Assembly (NCBI GenBank): GCA_947561585.1
Contig: CANNZV010002516.1
Coordinates: 62,001 to 126,000, forward strand
Source of the DNA: Caprella mutica
Lineage: Eukaryota; Arthropoda; Malacostraca; Amphipoda; Caprellidae
Direction of reading: 5' to 3'
DNA length: 64,000 bases
The notes under the pieces are model-generated. The model was not told the DNA's origin, made no database searches, and saw only the letters and a program-made list of their open reading frames with translations. The translations under genes and the position numbers were made by a program. Position 1 is the stretch's first letter. Each line of letters opens with the position of its first letter. Positions 22,848 through 34,468 of this stretch are shown here, piece after piece.

Positions 22848-24413
22848 GAGTGGAGTGGGATGAGAGGGAGTGAAGTGGGATGAGAGGGAGTGGAGTGAGA
22901 TGAGAGAGAGTGGAGTGGGATGAGAGGGAGTGAAGTGGGATGAGAGGGAGTGGAGTGGGATGAGAGGGAGTGGAGTGAGATGAGAGGGAGTGGAGTGGGA
23001 TGAGAGGGAGTGGAGTGGGATGAGAGGGAGTGAAGTGGGATGAGAGGGAGTGGAGTGAGATGAGAGGGAGTGGAGTGGGATGAGAGGGAGTGAAGTGGGA
23101 TGAGAGGGAGTGGAGTGAGATGAGAGGGAGTGGAGTGAGATGAGAGGGAGTGGAGTGAGATAAGAGGGAGTGGAGTGGGATGAGAGGGAGTGAAGTGGGA
23201 TGAGAGGGAGTGGAGTGGGATGAGAGGGAGTGGAGTGAGATGAGAGGGAGTGGAGTGGGATGAGAGGGAGTGAAGTGGGATGAGAGGGAGTGAAGTGAGA
23301 TGAGAGGGAGTGAAGTGAGATGAGAGGGAGTGAAGTGAGATGAGAGGGAGTGGAGTGGGATGAGAGGGAGTGGAGTGGGATGAGAGGGAGTGGAGTGAGA
23401 TGAGAGGGAGTGGAGTGGGATGAGAGGGAGTGGAGTGGGATGAGAGGGAGTGAAGTGAGATGAGAGGGAGTGAAGTGAGATGAGAGGGAGTGGAGTGGGA
23501 TGAGAGGGAGTGGAGTGGGATGAGAGGGAGTGGAGTGGGATGAGAGGGAGTGGAGTGAGATGAGAGGGAGTGGAGTGGGATGAGAGGGAGTGGAGTGGGA
23601 TGAGAGGGAGTGAAGTGAGATGAGAGGGAGTGGAGTGGGATGAGAGGGAGTGGAGTGGGATGAGAGGGAGTGGAGTGGGATGAGAGGGAGTGGAGTGAGA
23701 TGAGAGGGAGTGGAGTGGGATGAGAGGGAGTGGAGTGGGATGAGAGGGAGTGAAGTGAGATGAGTGGGAGTGGAGTGAGATGAGAGGGAGTGGAGTGGGA
23801 TGAGAGGGAGTGGAGTGAGATGAGAGGGAGTGGAGTGGGATGAGAGGGAGTGGAGTGGGATGAGAGGGAGTGAAGTGAGATGAGAGGGAGTGAAGTGAGA
23901 TGAGAGGGAGGGGAGTGGGATGAGAGGGAGTGGAGTGGGATGAGAGGGAGTGGAGTGGGATGAGAGGGAGTGGAGTGAGATGAGAGGGAGTGGAGTGGGA
24001 TGAGAGGGAGTGGAGTGGGATGAGAGGGAGTGAAGTGAGATGAGTGGGAGTGGAGTGAGATGAGAGGGAGTGGAGTGGGATGAGAGGGAGTGAAGTGAGA
24101 TGAGAGGGAGTGGAGTGGGATGAGAGGGAGTGAAGTGAGATGAGAGGGAGTGGAGTGGGATGAGAGGGAGTGAAGTGAGATGAGAGGGAGTGGAGTGGGA
24201 TGAGAGGGAGTGAAGTGAGATGAGAGGGAGTGGAGTGAGATGAGTGGGAGTGGAGTGAGATGAGTGGGAGTGGAGTGAGATGAGTGGGAGTGGAGTGAGA
24301 TGAGTGGGAGTGGAGTGAGATGAGTGGGAGTGAAGTGAGATGAGAGGGAGTGGAGTGGGATGAGAGGGAGTGGAGTGAGATGAGTGGGAGTGGAGTGAGA
24401 TGAGAGGGAGTGG
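22848..24413. repeat. Purine-rich 20-bp satellite, right part (about 78 copies)
   Basis: This continues the 18499-18777 array in perfect 20-bp register: TGAGAGGGAGTGRAGTGRGA, with rarer TGAGTGGGAG units, notably in a row at about 24241-24340. Variant units recur in blocks (for example GTGGGA, GTGGGA, GTGAAGTGAGA), which suggests several rounds of block duplication. The strand is almost entirely purine plus T and lacks an obvious dyad. Confidence 0.95.
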
Positions 24414-25024
24414 AAGTGTACCTATATTAAAAGTATTACTTATTTATACTGAAAATACTACTAACATAAACTCTCAATTTTAATAAGTAGAATTTTCATA
24501 TTAAAGTTTTACTTGGTTATATGGAAAATAGTACTTACTTTTATTGATACTAATTATTATAATTCGAAACATCTTTCCTTTGTGTTAGAAATAGTAATCA
24601 TTATTCTTTTCAAAAATATTACTTACTTCTGTGTTCAATGTTACTTTCTTATATCATGCATTTTTTACTAATAATTGAAAACATTTCTTATTTATATTTA
24701 AAGTATTACTCTCTTATATTAAAGATATCAAATATAAAAACCATGAAAAGTGCTTTACCTCCTGAATCAAATATAGTGAGCCAACACAATAAACTTTGAA
24801 GCAGAGTATATAACTGTCAAACTCCTCTCCTATATTCTGATATTTATTCAATTTCTTATATTTGTGACTCTTTTCTTATAGACTTCACTGGGAAAACAAA
24901 TAAATTGAAACCAATCTTGAAGCCATGTATAGTTTGGCTTCAGAGACTTAAAGTGATTGTATTACTTGATATTGGGAGATTTTTATTGATTCTGGATAAA
25001 TGATATAGTAACAAAAATCAGATA
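24414..25024. other. AT-rich unique spacer
   Basis: The sequence is non-repetitive and AT-rich, with the loosely recurring word TATTACTTACTTA near the left side. No coding or RNA feature is supported. Confidence 0.5.
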
Positions 25025-26190
25025 AGCAATGTTCCAATTACAAGCGTTACATCGGTAAAAGGGTCTAGCAAAGTTCCAACTACAAGCGTTATGTCGCTAA
25101 AAGGGTCTAGCAAAGTTCCAACTACAAGCGTTATGTCGCTAAAAGGGTTTAGCAATGTTCCAATTACAAGCGTTATGTCGCTAAAAGGGTCTAGCAAAGT
25201 TCCAACTACAAGCGTTATGTCGCTAAAAGGGTCTAGCAATGTTCCAACTACAAGCGTTACATCGCTAAAAGGGTCTAGCAAAGTTCCAATTACAAGCGTT
25301 ACGTCGCTAAAAGGGTTTAGCAATGTTCCAACTACAAGCGTTACATCGCTAAAAGGGTCTAGCAAAGTTCCAATTACAAGCGTTACATCGCTAAAAGGGT
25401 CTAGCAATGTTCCAATTACAATCGTTACATCGCTAAAAGGGTCTAGCAATGTTCCAATTACAATCGTTACATCGCTAAAAGGGTCTAGCAATGTTCCAAT
25501 TACAAGCGTTACATCGCTAAAAGGGTTTAGAAATGTTCCAACTACAAGCGTTACATCGCTAAAAGGGTTTAGCAATGTTCCAATTACAAGCGTTACGTCA
25601 CTAAAAGGGTTTAGAAATGTTCCAACTACAAGCGTTACATCGCTAAAAGGGTTTAGCAATGTTCCAATTACAATCGTTACATCGCTAAAAGGGTCTAGCA
25701 ATGTTCCAATTACAAGCGTTACATCGCTAAAAGGGTTTAGCAATGTTCCAATTACAAGCGTTACATCGCTAAAAGGGTTTAGCAATGTTCCAATTACAAG
25801 CGTTACATCGCTAAAAGGGTTTAGCAATGTTCCAATTACAAGCGTTACATCGCTAAAAGGGTCTAGCAATGTTCCAATTACAAGCGTTACATCGCTAAAA
25901 GGGTTTAGCAATGTTCCAATTACAAGCGTTACATCGCTAAAAGGGTTTAGCAATGTTCCAATTACAAGCGTTACATCGCTAAAAGGGTCTAGCAAAGTTC
26001 CAATTACAAGCGTTACGTCGCTAAAAGGGTTTAGAAATGTTCCAATTACAAGTGTTATGTCGCTAAAGGGTTTAGAAATGTTCCAATTACAAGTGTTATG
26101 TCGCTAATAGGGTTTAGAAATGTTCCAATTACAAGCGTTACATCGCTAAAAGGGTCTAGCAATGTTCCAACTATAAGCGTTACGTCGCTA
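25025..26190. repeat. Minisatellite, 42-bp unit, about 28 copies
   Basis: A 42-bp unit with cores AAGCGTTACATCGCTAAAAG and GTTTAGCAATGTTCCAATTAC. Main variants are GTCTAG/GTTTAG, AATGTT/AAAGTT and ATTAC/ACTAC. The dyad AGCGTTACATCGCT is present in each unit. One frame on each strand stays open for the whole array (338 codons plus, 325 minus) because 42 is a multiple of three. Units decay at the right edge (26180-26240), where CGTTGCGTCGCTAAATTGA is still recognisable. Confidence 0.95.
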
Positions 26191-27115
26191 AAATCATCTT
26201 TCACCGTTTTGACTTCAATTCGTTGCGTCGCTAAATTGATCTTGCAACGGTTCTTTCGACGGCGCTGCATCTTTGAAATTATCTCTTGCAATTCTCTTGA
26301 AGTTGGAGAAGCGTGTAAGAAAATGAGTAAAATGTTTCAATCGGCTGTCCCTTCAAAACCGGCCTACCGTGTAAGGGGATTGGACGGCAATCCGAGGAGA
26401 GCTTTTGTTTTGCTTAAAGCAATTCGGACACATAGTCCCATCACTAAACAGATTTGGCAGAACGTGTAGAGCTCTGTTGCAGGGATCCAGATTATCTTTC
26501 TTAGTAATTATTATTAAAGTAAATGAGAGAATATTTACATACAATCATTCATAAGAATAACTAGTATATTTAAAATATTTACTTTCAATAATTGAATTCT
26601 TAAAATCCAGTCCTTAAAAAGCAAGGACAGTTTTTAAGTTTTTGGTCTCATTTATAATAAAAACTACTATCAGAAATATTTAATACTAAACTCTAACATC
26701 AAACTTAGCATGGTTATGCAATCATTAATTTCTTTTTGGATTTACAGTAGAGTTTTCCATACTAAATTCGTATGATCAGATCTTGAAGAACAAGAGATCC
26801 TTTCTAGAAGGCATAGCTCGGTTCGCAACCTCTATCGGAATTATTCATTTAATTTATCATCATCAATGTCAATTTAACATTATTGGATCAGAAGCCCTGG
26901 ATAGAAGCCCCACTGCCATTTCTTGATATCTTTTCTGGTGGACCTGCCATTGTACGAACAGACTGCAACTTAGAGGATTAGCTGAGTACGATTGAGGAAG
27001 AGGAAGGAAGGGAAGCCTCATTATTGGTGAAGAAGGAGTACCAATTAGTGAATTGGTGAGGCTGGAATACTGAGGAAGATTTCCCCTAGTTATGGCAACG
27101 CACCTACGTTTGTCA
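26191..27115. other. Unique sequence between two arrays
   Basis: The part up to about 26480 is less AT-rich and carries a 123-codon plus frame that starts in the array (26098-26469), with no recognised domain. At about 26870-27110 a minus frame continues out of the 30-bp array for about 80 codons, also unrecognised. I do not call a gene here. Confidence 0.4.
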
Positions 27116-28345
27116 TGACTGAAACTGACACACATTAGTGTGTCATTACTAAAACTAACGCACATTAGTGTGTCATGACTAAAACTAACGCACATTAGTG
27201 TGTCATGACTAAAACTAACGCACATTAGTGTGTCATGACTAAAACTAACACACATTAGTGTGTCATGACTAAAACTAACACACATTAGTGTGTCATTACT
27301 AAAACTAACACACATTAGTGTGTCATGACTAAAACTAACACACATTAGTGTGTCATGACTAAAACTAACACACATTAGTGTGTCATGACTAAAACTAACA
27401 CACATTAGTGTGTCATGACTAAAACTAACACACATTAGTGTGTCATTACTAAAACTAACACATATTAGTGTGTCATTACTAAAACTAACACACATTAGTG
27501 TGTCATAACTAAAACTAACGCTCATTAGTGTGTCATTACTAAAACTAACACACATTAGTGTGTCATTACTAAAACTAACACACATTAGTGTGTCATTACT
27601 AAAACTAACACACATTAGTGTGTCATTACTAAAACTAACACACATTAGTGTGTCATAACTAAAACTAACACACATTAGTGTGTCATTACTAAAACTAACA
27701 CACATTAGTGTGTCATAACTAAAACTAACACACCTTAGTGTGTCATGACTAAAACTAACACACATTAGTGTGTCATTACTAAAACTAACGCACATTAGTG
27801 TGTCATAACTAAAACTAACACACATTAGTGTGTCATGACTAAAACTAACACACATTAGTGTGTCATGACTAAAACTAACACACATTAGTGTGTCATTACT
27901 AAAACTAACACACATTAGTGTGTCATGACTAAAACTAACACACATTAGTGTGTCATGACTAAAACTAACACACATTAGTGTGTCATGACTAAAACTAACA
28001 CACCTTAGTGTGTCATAACTAAAACTAACACACATTAGTGTGTCATGACTAAAACTAACACACATTAGTGTGTCATTACTAAAACTAACACACATTAGTG
28101 TGTCATTACTAAAACTAACACACATTAGTGTGTCATGACTAAAACTAACACACATTAGTGTGTCATTACTAAAACTAACACACATTAGTGTGTCATGACT
28201 AAAACTAACACACATTAGTGTGTCATTACTAAAACTAACACACATTAGTGTGTCATGACTAAAACTAACACACATTAGTGTGTCATTACTAAAACTAACA
28301 CACATTAGTGTGTCATGACTAAAACTAACACACCTTAGTGAGTTT
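27116..28345. repeat. Minisatellite, 30-bp unit, about 41 copies
   Basis: A 30-bp unit containing the hairpin-forming word ACACACATTAGTGTGT (6-bp stem, ATTA loop) followed by CAT(G/T/A)ACTAAAACTA. Variation is concentrated at one position (CATGACT/CATTACT/CATAACT) and in ACGCAC/ACACAC. One minus-strand frame stays open for 493 codons (26869-28350), encoding CVSFSxDTLM repeats. I consider this a consequence of the period. Confidence 0.95.
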
Positions 28346-31253
28346 ATCAAACACGTTTAAACACTTAAATGTGTCAGTGTATAAATACATCAACAAATTA
28401 ATTTGCCTCGTCTTCTATTTCTCATTTAATTGCTTAATTTCAGCATTTCTCTCACCCTTCAGCAGGTAATTAATTACAGTGCATATGTTGAGACAAGTTT
28501 ATATGTTAATTTACTAAGCATTTCTATAAGGATAATTAACCTAAACAGTCCAATGAAAACATATCGAATTAATTTGTCAATAAATATTTTCAGCTAAAAG
28601 TCATTAGTATGCATCGTTCATATTAATTCTGAATGACAGAATTGCTATCATTCATTGTAATTCTTTAATCATATTCATTTGGTTATATTTTAATTGACTG
28701 AAAAGGTAATCTGGTAGAAATAATAGACTGTATTTATTCAATTACCTGTAAACTAATGAGCTGTGATTTTAAAAGAACTCATGCTTCGTTTTTCAGTGTA
28801 ATTGAACAGTACCTTTATAAAAATAGAAAAATTGAGTACTATTTACGGGGAGACAGAAGCAAATTGAATATTTGACTATTCTTCGATATGATTGAAATGA
28901 CTTACTGAATATGTATTTCAAGTAAGCCATGGATTTAAGAACATTCATATATGTATACTTATCAATTATATGTGAACCCAATCGTAATTATATTACTAAA
29001 GGGGGGCTATATTGACCCCTCCTGGTTTTTTATGCCTAGCACCCATATTGATGAAGTGAGCTACCTGAGATTTTATAACTTTTCATGTTTCAAATTTTTG
29101 CAACACTATTAATTTAATAGAATAACTCGTATTAGATTTAATGATATAAGAGTAATTCAAATCATCTTTTTATATATTTTAGATTAAGAATAGACTTATA
29201 GTAGATTCTAAGGTTTTTTCACTACTTGGTGTTAATCTAAGTTTTTATAACACATATTGTTCATGTGAAGCAGGTTGGTCACTCAGTGAAATGATTACAC
29301 AACTCGTACGAAAACTGGTGGAGGAGGAGTAGATTGATGTGGAGGGAGGAGGAGCTATTGAAATTTACTACCAGATTTTTACTAAAAAATAAAGAAAAAT
29401 AATAACATCTGAATAATAAGTATAAGACTAATAATAAGTAAAAGTACGATTATTGTAACATCATCATTTCCTAAAAAGCACCCACTGGAGTTTTCAGTTT
29501 GGGAAGTGACTTCCATTGGGTTTGATTCATTATTTTTGTGTTTCAAATATTAACATTTTTCGTATCTGGTATTAATCATGAAAAGTTTTCCTATTTAAAT
29601 GTGATATATAATATCATGACTTTTCTCTTCCATCCCTATTTATGTTGGACAGAGGGAGTTGAATTTCTTCCTGACATGGTCTAAATTAAAGTTAACTTAC
29701 ACCTTCAAAATATCAATAGATATATATTAGAATTTAATCATAATATAATAAATATGACGCTAGTAATAGTAACCTAGGGTTACAAGTAGGGATAATCAAC
29801 TTTCATCAACGCAAAGATTTATTATTTCTTTTCCTAATCCTCGTAAGGACTTATTAATTCTCAGTTCATTAATAGCTCCTAGAGGGTTAATAGCAAATTA
29901 CGGTATCTCATAATGAGGGTAAAAAGAGTCACGCGATGGAACTGTCATTAGCAATTGTTAGGTAGAGAGTAGGAAATACTAGATTAAAAGTGTAATGCCT
30001 TAAATTGGATATAACTATTGGAATCATGATTGTTTGTTATTTTGGTCTATGCGTTAATATTCTCACAGAGAAAGGATCAGTTGAATCAAATCAAATTTGA
30101 TTTGTTTTGACTCATATGAATGGGTTATTTTAGCGCCTACCTACGTGGTGAGTTGCAGGTACTACTTAAAAGTAGTTAAATTATTGACGTTGGTTAAAAC
30201 AAAACAGTCGTTTTGACTCATTCCTAAACTTAAGAAAAGTAGAGCCAACTCGCATAGTAAGTTAATTTATACACCAGATACATTGAATTAACAGTCTTTG
30301 TGAGTTACTACAATACACTCTGTCATAGTTGTTTCAACAAAAGTAACTTTTAACTAGTAAGTTAGTAAGTTAATTCAAGTTGATTCAATCTATAAAATGA
30401 ATTGAATTAACTAATGTTTGATGACACACCATGTCATAGTTGTTTTAACACACGTGAAAACATGAATAAAGTCCAACCAACTCACGTAATCGATTGATTC
30501 AAAGCATAAATTGGTAACCCATGTGATATGACAACATGGGTCGTACTTCTTTCTCTCTGTGAATTGGCTTCACTTTTAAGAGCGTGACTGTGGCTATTGC
30601 GGCAAAAACAAAGAACTTATTTTTAATCTAACCTAAAATTTGGTAAAAAATAAATTTAATTTTAGTCTTTCAATAAATGCAGGTATAATGCATTACTAGA
30701 ATATTTATTAAATAAAGACTTTATATAGTGAAACATCATTACAGTTTAAAACTTCAAATATACAAGATTAGGTTTCAAATGCATTTCTGAATTACCAGTT
30801 AAATGAATTCTGATTTATCATATTTACCAAATAATAGGTCAAAAATAATTATTTACAATAATAATTAATAACAGAATTTAGGTTTACAGTTAGTATAAGT
30901 CTTATTATATTGAATATATATGATTGAGTAAAAATACATCAAGCTTAAAGACATATACATTTAATAGGGAATGCATATCAAAAGAGATACTATATCAAAA
31001 ATGGAATGTATGTATTTTTAAAAGAGTAACTGCAGAGAAAGTGATATTGGCTATAGGTTGAACTGGGCAGAAAATCTCAGTTGTTGTCAGTAACGATGGC
31101 AATAAATATTGGAAATGATTTACCTATTCTAAGAAACATTTCATAAAATAGATAGGTAAATAATGAGTAACGGATTTGTTAGAGCTAAATAGAAAGCTAT
31201 AATGAACTCATGTATAATGAATCAACCAGAATAGTAGACTAATGTATAGGTAA
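28346..31253. other. Long AT-rich non-coding stretch
   Basis: No supported gene. Noted within it: an AGGGGGGCTATATTGACC word near 28999 that resembles the right terminus of the inverted-repeat element at 51060-52095, and a perfect 18-bp palindrome CAAATCAAATTTGATTTG at 30087-30104. From 30060 to 30540 degenerate GACTCA/GTTAATT words recur. Confidence 0.4.
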
Positions 31254-31720
31254 AACTAGATTATGTGCACTCGGTAGAGCGCATACCTTCGCCACCGCTT
31301 TGACCCGTTCTCTCCCAAAATTAAGGAAACTGCTAACTGGATAATAGCCAATCATCCCACCAAGTTTCATGCAATATGGTACAATACTTTTTGAGTTATA
31401 AATGACCTTGACCTTGACCTTTCACCGGATCGCTTCCAAAATTCTACCAGATCGTTCCTGGTCATTGACCAATTGTACCATCAAATTTCAGACAATTTTG
31501 TTGAATACTTTTTGAGTTACAAATGACCGTGACCGTAACCTTTGACCGAGTCTCTCTCGAAACACTAGCAGCAGGTCACTGGACATGGACCAATCGTTTC
31601 ATCAAATTTCAGGTAATTTGGTGGAACACTTTTTCAGTTAAGCGAATAACAAGATGATAAATAAAATTTAAGAAAATACCGATGAAAATATAACCTTCCG
31701 CAAGATTGCGAAGGTAATAA
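31254..31720 (+). mobile_element. SINE with tRNA-like head, copy 1
   Basis: The head GTGCACTCGGTAGAGCGC resembles a tRNA D-arm/A-box. The body has two imperfect repeats of about 110 bp around GACCTTGACCTTTCACC and TGACCGTGACCGTAACCTTTGACC, each with CCAAAATTCTACCAGATCG/ATCAAATTTCAG and TTTTTGAGTTA. The 3' end is GCGAAGGTAATAA. A second copy lies at 43978-44260 with the same head, CTTGACCTTTGACC block and 3' end, which establishes a dispersed family. CTTCGC near the head and GCGAAGG at the tail are inverted, so the transcript could pair its ends. Confidence 0.72.
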
Positions 31721-32610
31721 TGATCCTCTGCAGTCTGCCTCAAATTGCCACAGTTTTCTATGCACTTGTCTAGTAAATTAGCTGTATTTCGTGAAAACTA
31801 AATTCTGCCAGTATAACTCATCTATAATGAAATCATGTGCAGTGAACCATCCTGATTTTTGATTCACGAAGAAGGAAATACCTTGTATAATGAATATATT
31901 TGAAAAAGAAAGAGAATATTTACTGTAGTCTTCCATAGCAACAACTAGTTCACTATAAAAATATTCTACTCTATATAAACGAATCCTTGTTTTCTATTGT
32001 TGATTATATGTGGTGCGATATATGTGGAAATAAATGAAATTTTACCATTACAAATATTTATTTATTCTAATACTAAAAAATTGTTCATGAAAATTTAAAT
32101 ACTTGTGTGAATCCTTTATTAGGTTCTCTCTATAAATGATTATAAAACAGAGAGTTATGTTTTTGTAAACTCATTTTAGAATTAATTATAATTATAAACA
32201 ATATTAAAAAGTAAACATTTTAATAGCATCGCTAATCATATAAACAACAGATTGAGACACAATTTGTATGCTATTGTGGAACTATGTTTGATTCAAGTAA
32301 TCAATGCAAAATTTTACGGAAAACTTATCAATATTTCTAATTAATTAATAATAATTCATTCTTAAACCTATGACAGAGTACACATAAATAATTGTATACG
32401 AAACTCCTTTTCTACGATAATTTGTCGGTACAATCTACCCTTTCCGGTTGACTAGTATCGTTTTACGATGTAAATGTTGACGGAGCATTAAATCAAGTGT
32501 GATTAGTTAATTTATTGCCTTGCTTTTCCGATCAAAGGGATATGATTGATACGAGAAAGACATCCTGTCCACGTGACTACGGAGAGAAATGAACTTGCCA
32601 GATAGGATTA
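31721..32610. other. AT-rich non-coding stretch
   Basis: No supported feature. The words ATAATGAA and AGTGAAC recur between 31800 and 31960, reminiscent of pogo-like element ends, but no termini can be defined. Confidence 0.4.
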
Positions 32611-33344
32611 GAGGGAGTGGTATAGAGGGAGTGGAATAGAGAGAGTGGAATAGAGAGGGTGGAATAGAAGGAGTGGTATAGAGGGAGTGGAATAGAGGGA
32701 GTGGTATAGAGAAGGAAGAGAGAGTTAAAAGAGAGAGTTAAAAGAGAGAGTTGAGGAAGAGAGAGTTAAAAGAGAGAGTTAAAAGAGAGTTGAGGAAGAG
32801 AGAGTTAAAAGAGAGAGTTGAGGAAGAGAGAGTTAAAAGAGAGAGTTAAAAGAGAGAGTTGAGGAAGAGAGAGAATAGAGGGGAGAGAGAATAGAGGGGA
32901 GAGAGAAAGAGGGGAGAATAGAGGAGAGTGAGAATAAAGAGTGAGTGAGAATAGAGAGGTAATACTGCTGAATAGAGGAGAGTGAGAATAAAGAGTGAGT
33001 GAGAATAGAGAGGTAATACTGCTGAATAGAGAGTGAGTGAGAATAGAGAGGTAATACTGCTGAATAGAGACTGAGTGAGAAGAGAGTGAGTGAGAATAGA
33101 GAGGTAATACTTCTGAATAGAGAGTGAGTGAGAATAGAGAGGTAATACTGCTGAATAGAGACTGAGTGAGAATAGAGAGTGAGTGAGAATAGAGAGGTAA
33201 TACTGCTGAATAGAGTGAGTGAGAATAGAGAGTGAATGAGAATAGAGAGGTAATACTGCTGAATAGAGAGTGAGTGAGAATAGAGAGGTAGGTAATACAG
33301 CTGAATAGAGAGTGAGTGAGAATAGAGAGTGAGTGAGAATAGAG
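32611..33344. repeat. Composite purine-rich repeat block, running into the assembly gap
   Basis: Three consecutive arrays: a 14-bp unit GAGGGAGTGGWATA (about 7 copies, 32613-32712); AGAGAGTTAAAAG/AGAGAGTTGAGGAAG units (to about 32875); and a longer unit of roughly 36-42 bp with cores GTGAGTGAGAATAGAGAG and GTAATACTGCTGAATAGAG (to 33344). Copies have variable spacing. The array is interrupted by unknown bases, so its true length is unknown. Confidence 0.9.
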
Positions 33345-33525
33345 NNNNNNNNNNNNNNNNNNNNNNNNNNNNNNNNNNNNNNNNNNNNNNNNNNNNNNNN
33401 NNNNNNNNNNNNNNNNNNNNNNNNNNNNNNNNNNNNNNNNNNNNNNNNNNNNNNNNNNNNNNNNNNNNNNNNNNNNNNNNNNNNNNNNNNNNNNNNNNNN
33501 NNNNNNNNNNNNNNNNNNNNNNNNN
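33345..33525. other. Assembly gap (N run)
   Basis: 181 undetermined bases follow a purine-rich tandem repeat. The gap probably reflects unresolved repeat length rather than a known distance. Apparent open frames through it are meaningless. Confidence 0.99.
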
Positions 33526-33726
33526 GTCCAACTAAATGAGTTAATTAGGTTTCCACTTTTCTTTAAAATGGATCTGCTCGGATGAATTGAAAGCCTATAT
33601 TTTAAATATTCAAGTAATTGATGTAATATCATTATATAGTAACAAAAATTCCGTGATGATTCGATTGATTTAATGGTAAGTTTTTCTTTTTCCATCTAAT
33701 TTCAAAGTGGATCATTTGTTAGGTTA

Positions 33727-34199
33727 CTAGTGTCTTACCCGTCAAAAATAACGGACCTGATTTGTGATTTGGTGTTATCCAAATTTCTCTGCTATTATTA
33801 TCGGTTAAAAATGACAGATTTATATAGTATCATATTTTTATATCATCCCTATAATTTTTCAATTTTCCGCATTTTTCCCTCTCCTTAGTTTTTCAGTTTT
33901 CCGAGTTTCAGTCTTCGAATTATTTCGGTTTTCCGAATAACTCGATTTTCATATTTTTCGTATTTCTGAATTTTTCTATTCTCACGAGTTTTTAGGTTTT
34001 TGGAGTTTACAGAATTTTCCTGTTCTGAGAATTTTTGTCCATATTTTCGGTTTTCAGATAACAGAAAATAGCAAATCCGAATAACAATACATCTGGATAA
34101 AAATACGAATTATTTGGAAAAAAATCAGAATGAATATATCCGATGATCTAAAAAAATAATGAAAAATTATAGGCTCTAATTATAGACGGGTAACACTAG
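33727..34199. mobile_element. MITE-like element (about 470 bp) with ACTAGTG..ACCCGTC ends
   Basis: The left end reads CTAGTGTCTTACCCGTC and the right end GACGGGTAACACTAG. Both are flanked by TA (33725-33726, 34200-34201), consistent with a TA target-site duplication. The interior is AT-rich with repeated TTTTCCG/TTTTTCG words and no coding frame. A TA target and short inverted ends suggest a non-autonomous Tc1/mariner-type element; this is inference. Confidence 0.6.
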
Positions 34200-34468
34200 T
34201 ATACTGTACAAAAAAGCGTGTCACATTTATTAAGAAACATATTGCAATGTAAAGTTATAAGAATCGTTCAGCTTATAGGTTTATATACCAAGTTTGTTGA
34301 TATATCATTGCTATACCATTGCATGGCCACATTAATTAATATTAGTAATGACAGAAAAATCAAAGTTTTTGAATTTTCAGAATAAAAAGTAATATTGATA
34401 AGACAGTATTTATTTATTGACAATTCGTACATTTTATTAAATGATTTCTCAATGAATGGACCAAATAA

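Noticed and set aside
26869..28350. A 493-codon minus frame (CVSFSxDTLM repeats)
   Set aside because: It is the translation of a 30-bp minisatellite plus a short unrecognised tail. There is no motif, and variation is not biased to synonymous sites as far as I can see.
31264..31340. A tRNA gene
   Set aside because: Only the D-arm-like part fits. There is no complete cloverleaf, and a second copy at 43978 shows it is the head of a dispersed SINE.
32805..33695. Frames containing long runs of unknown residues
   Set aside because: They cross the N gap and are not evidence of coding.
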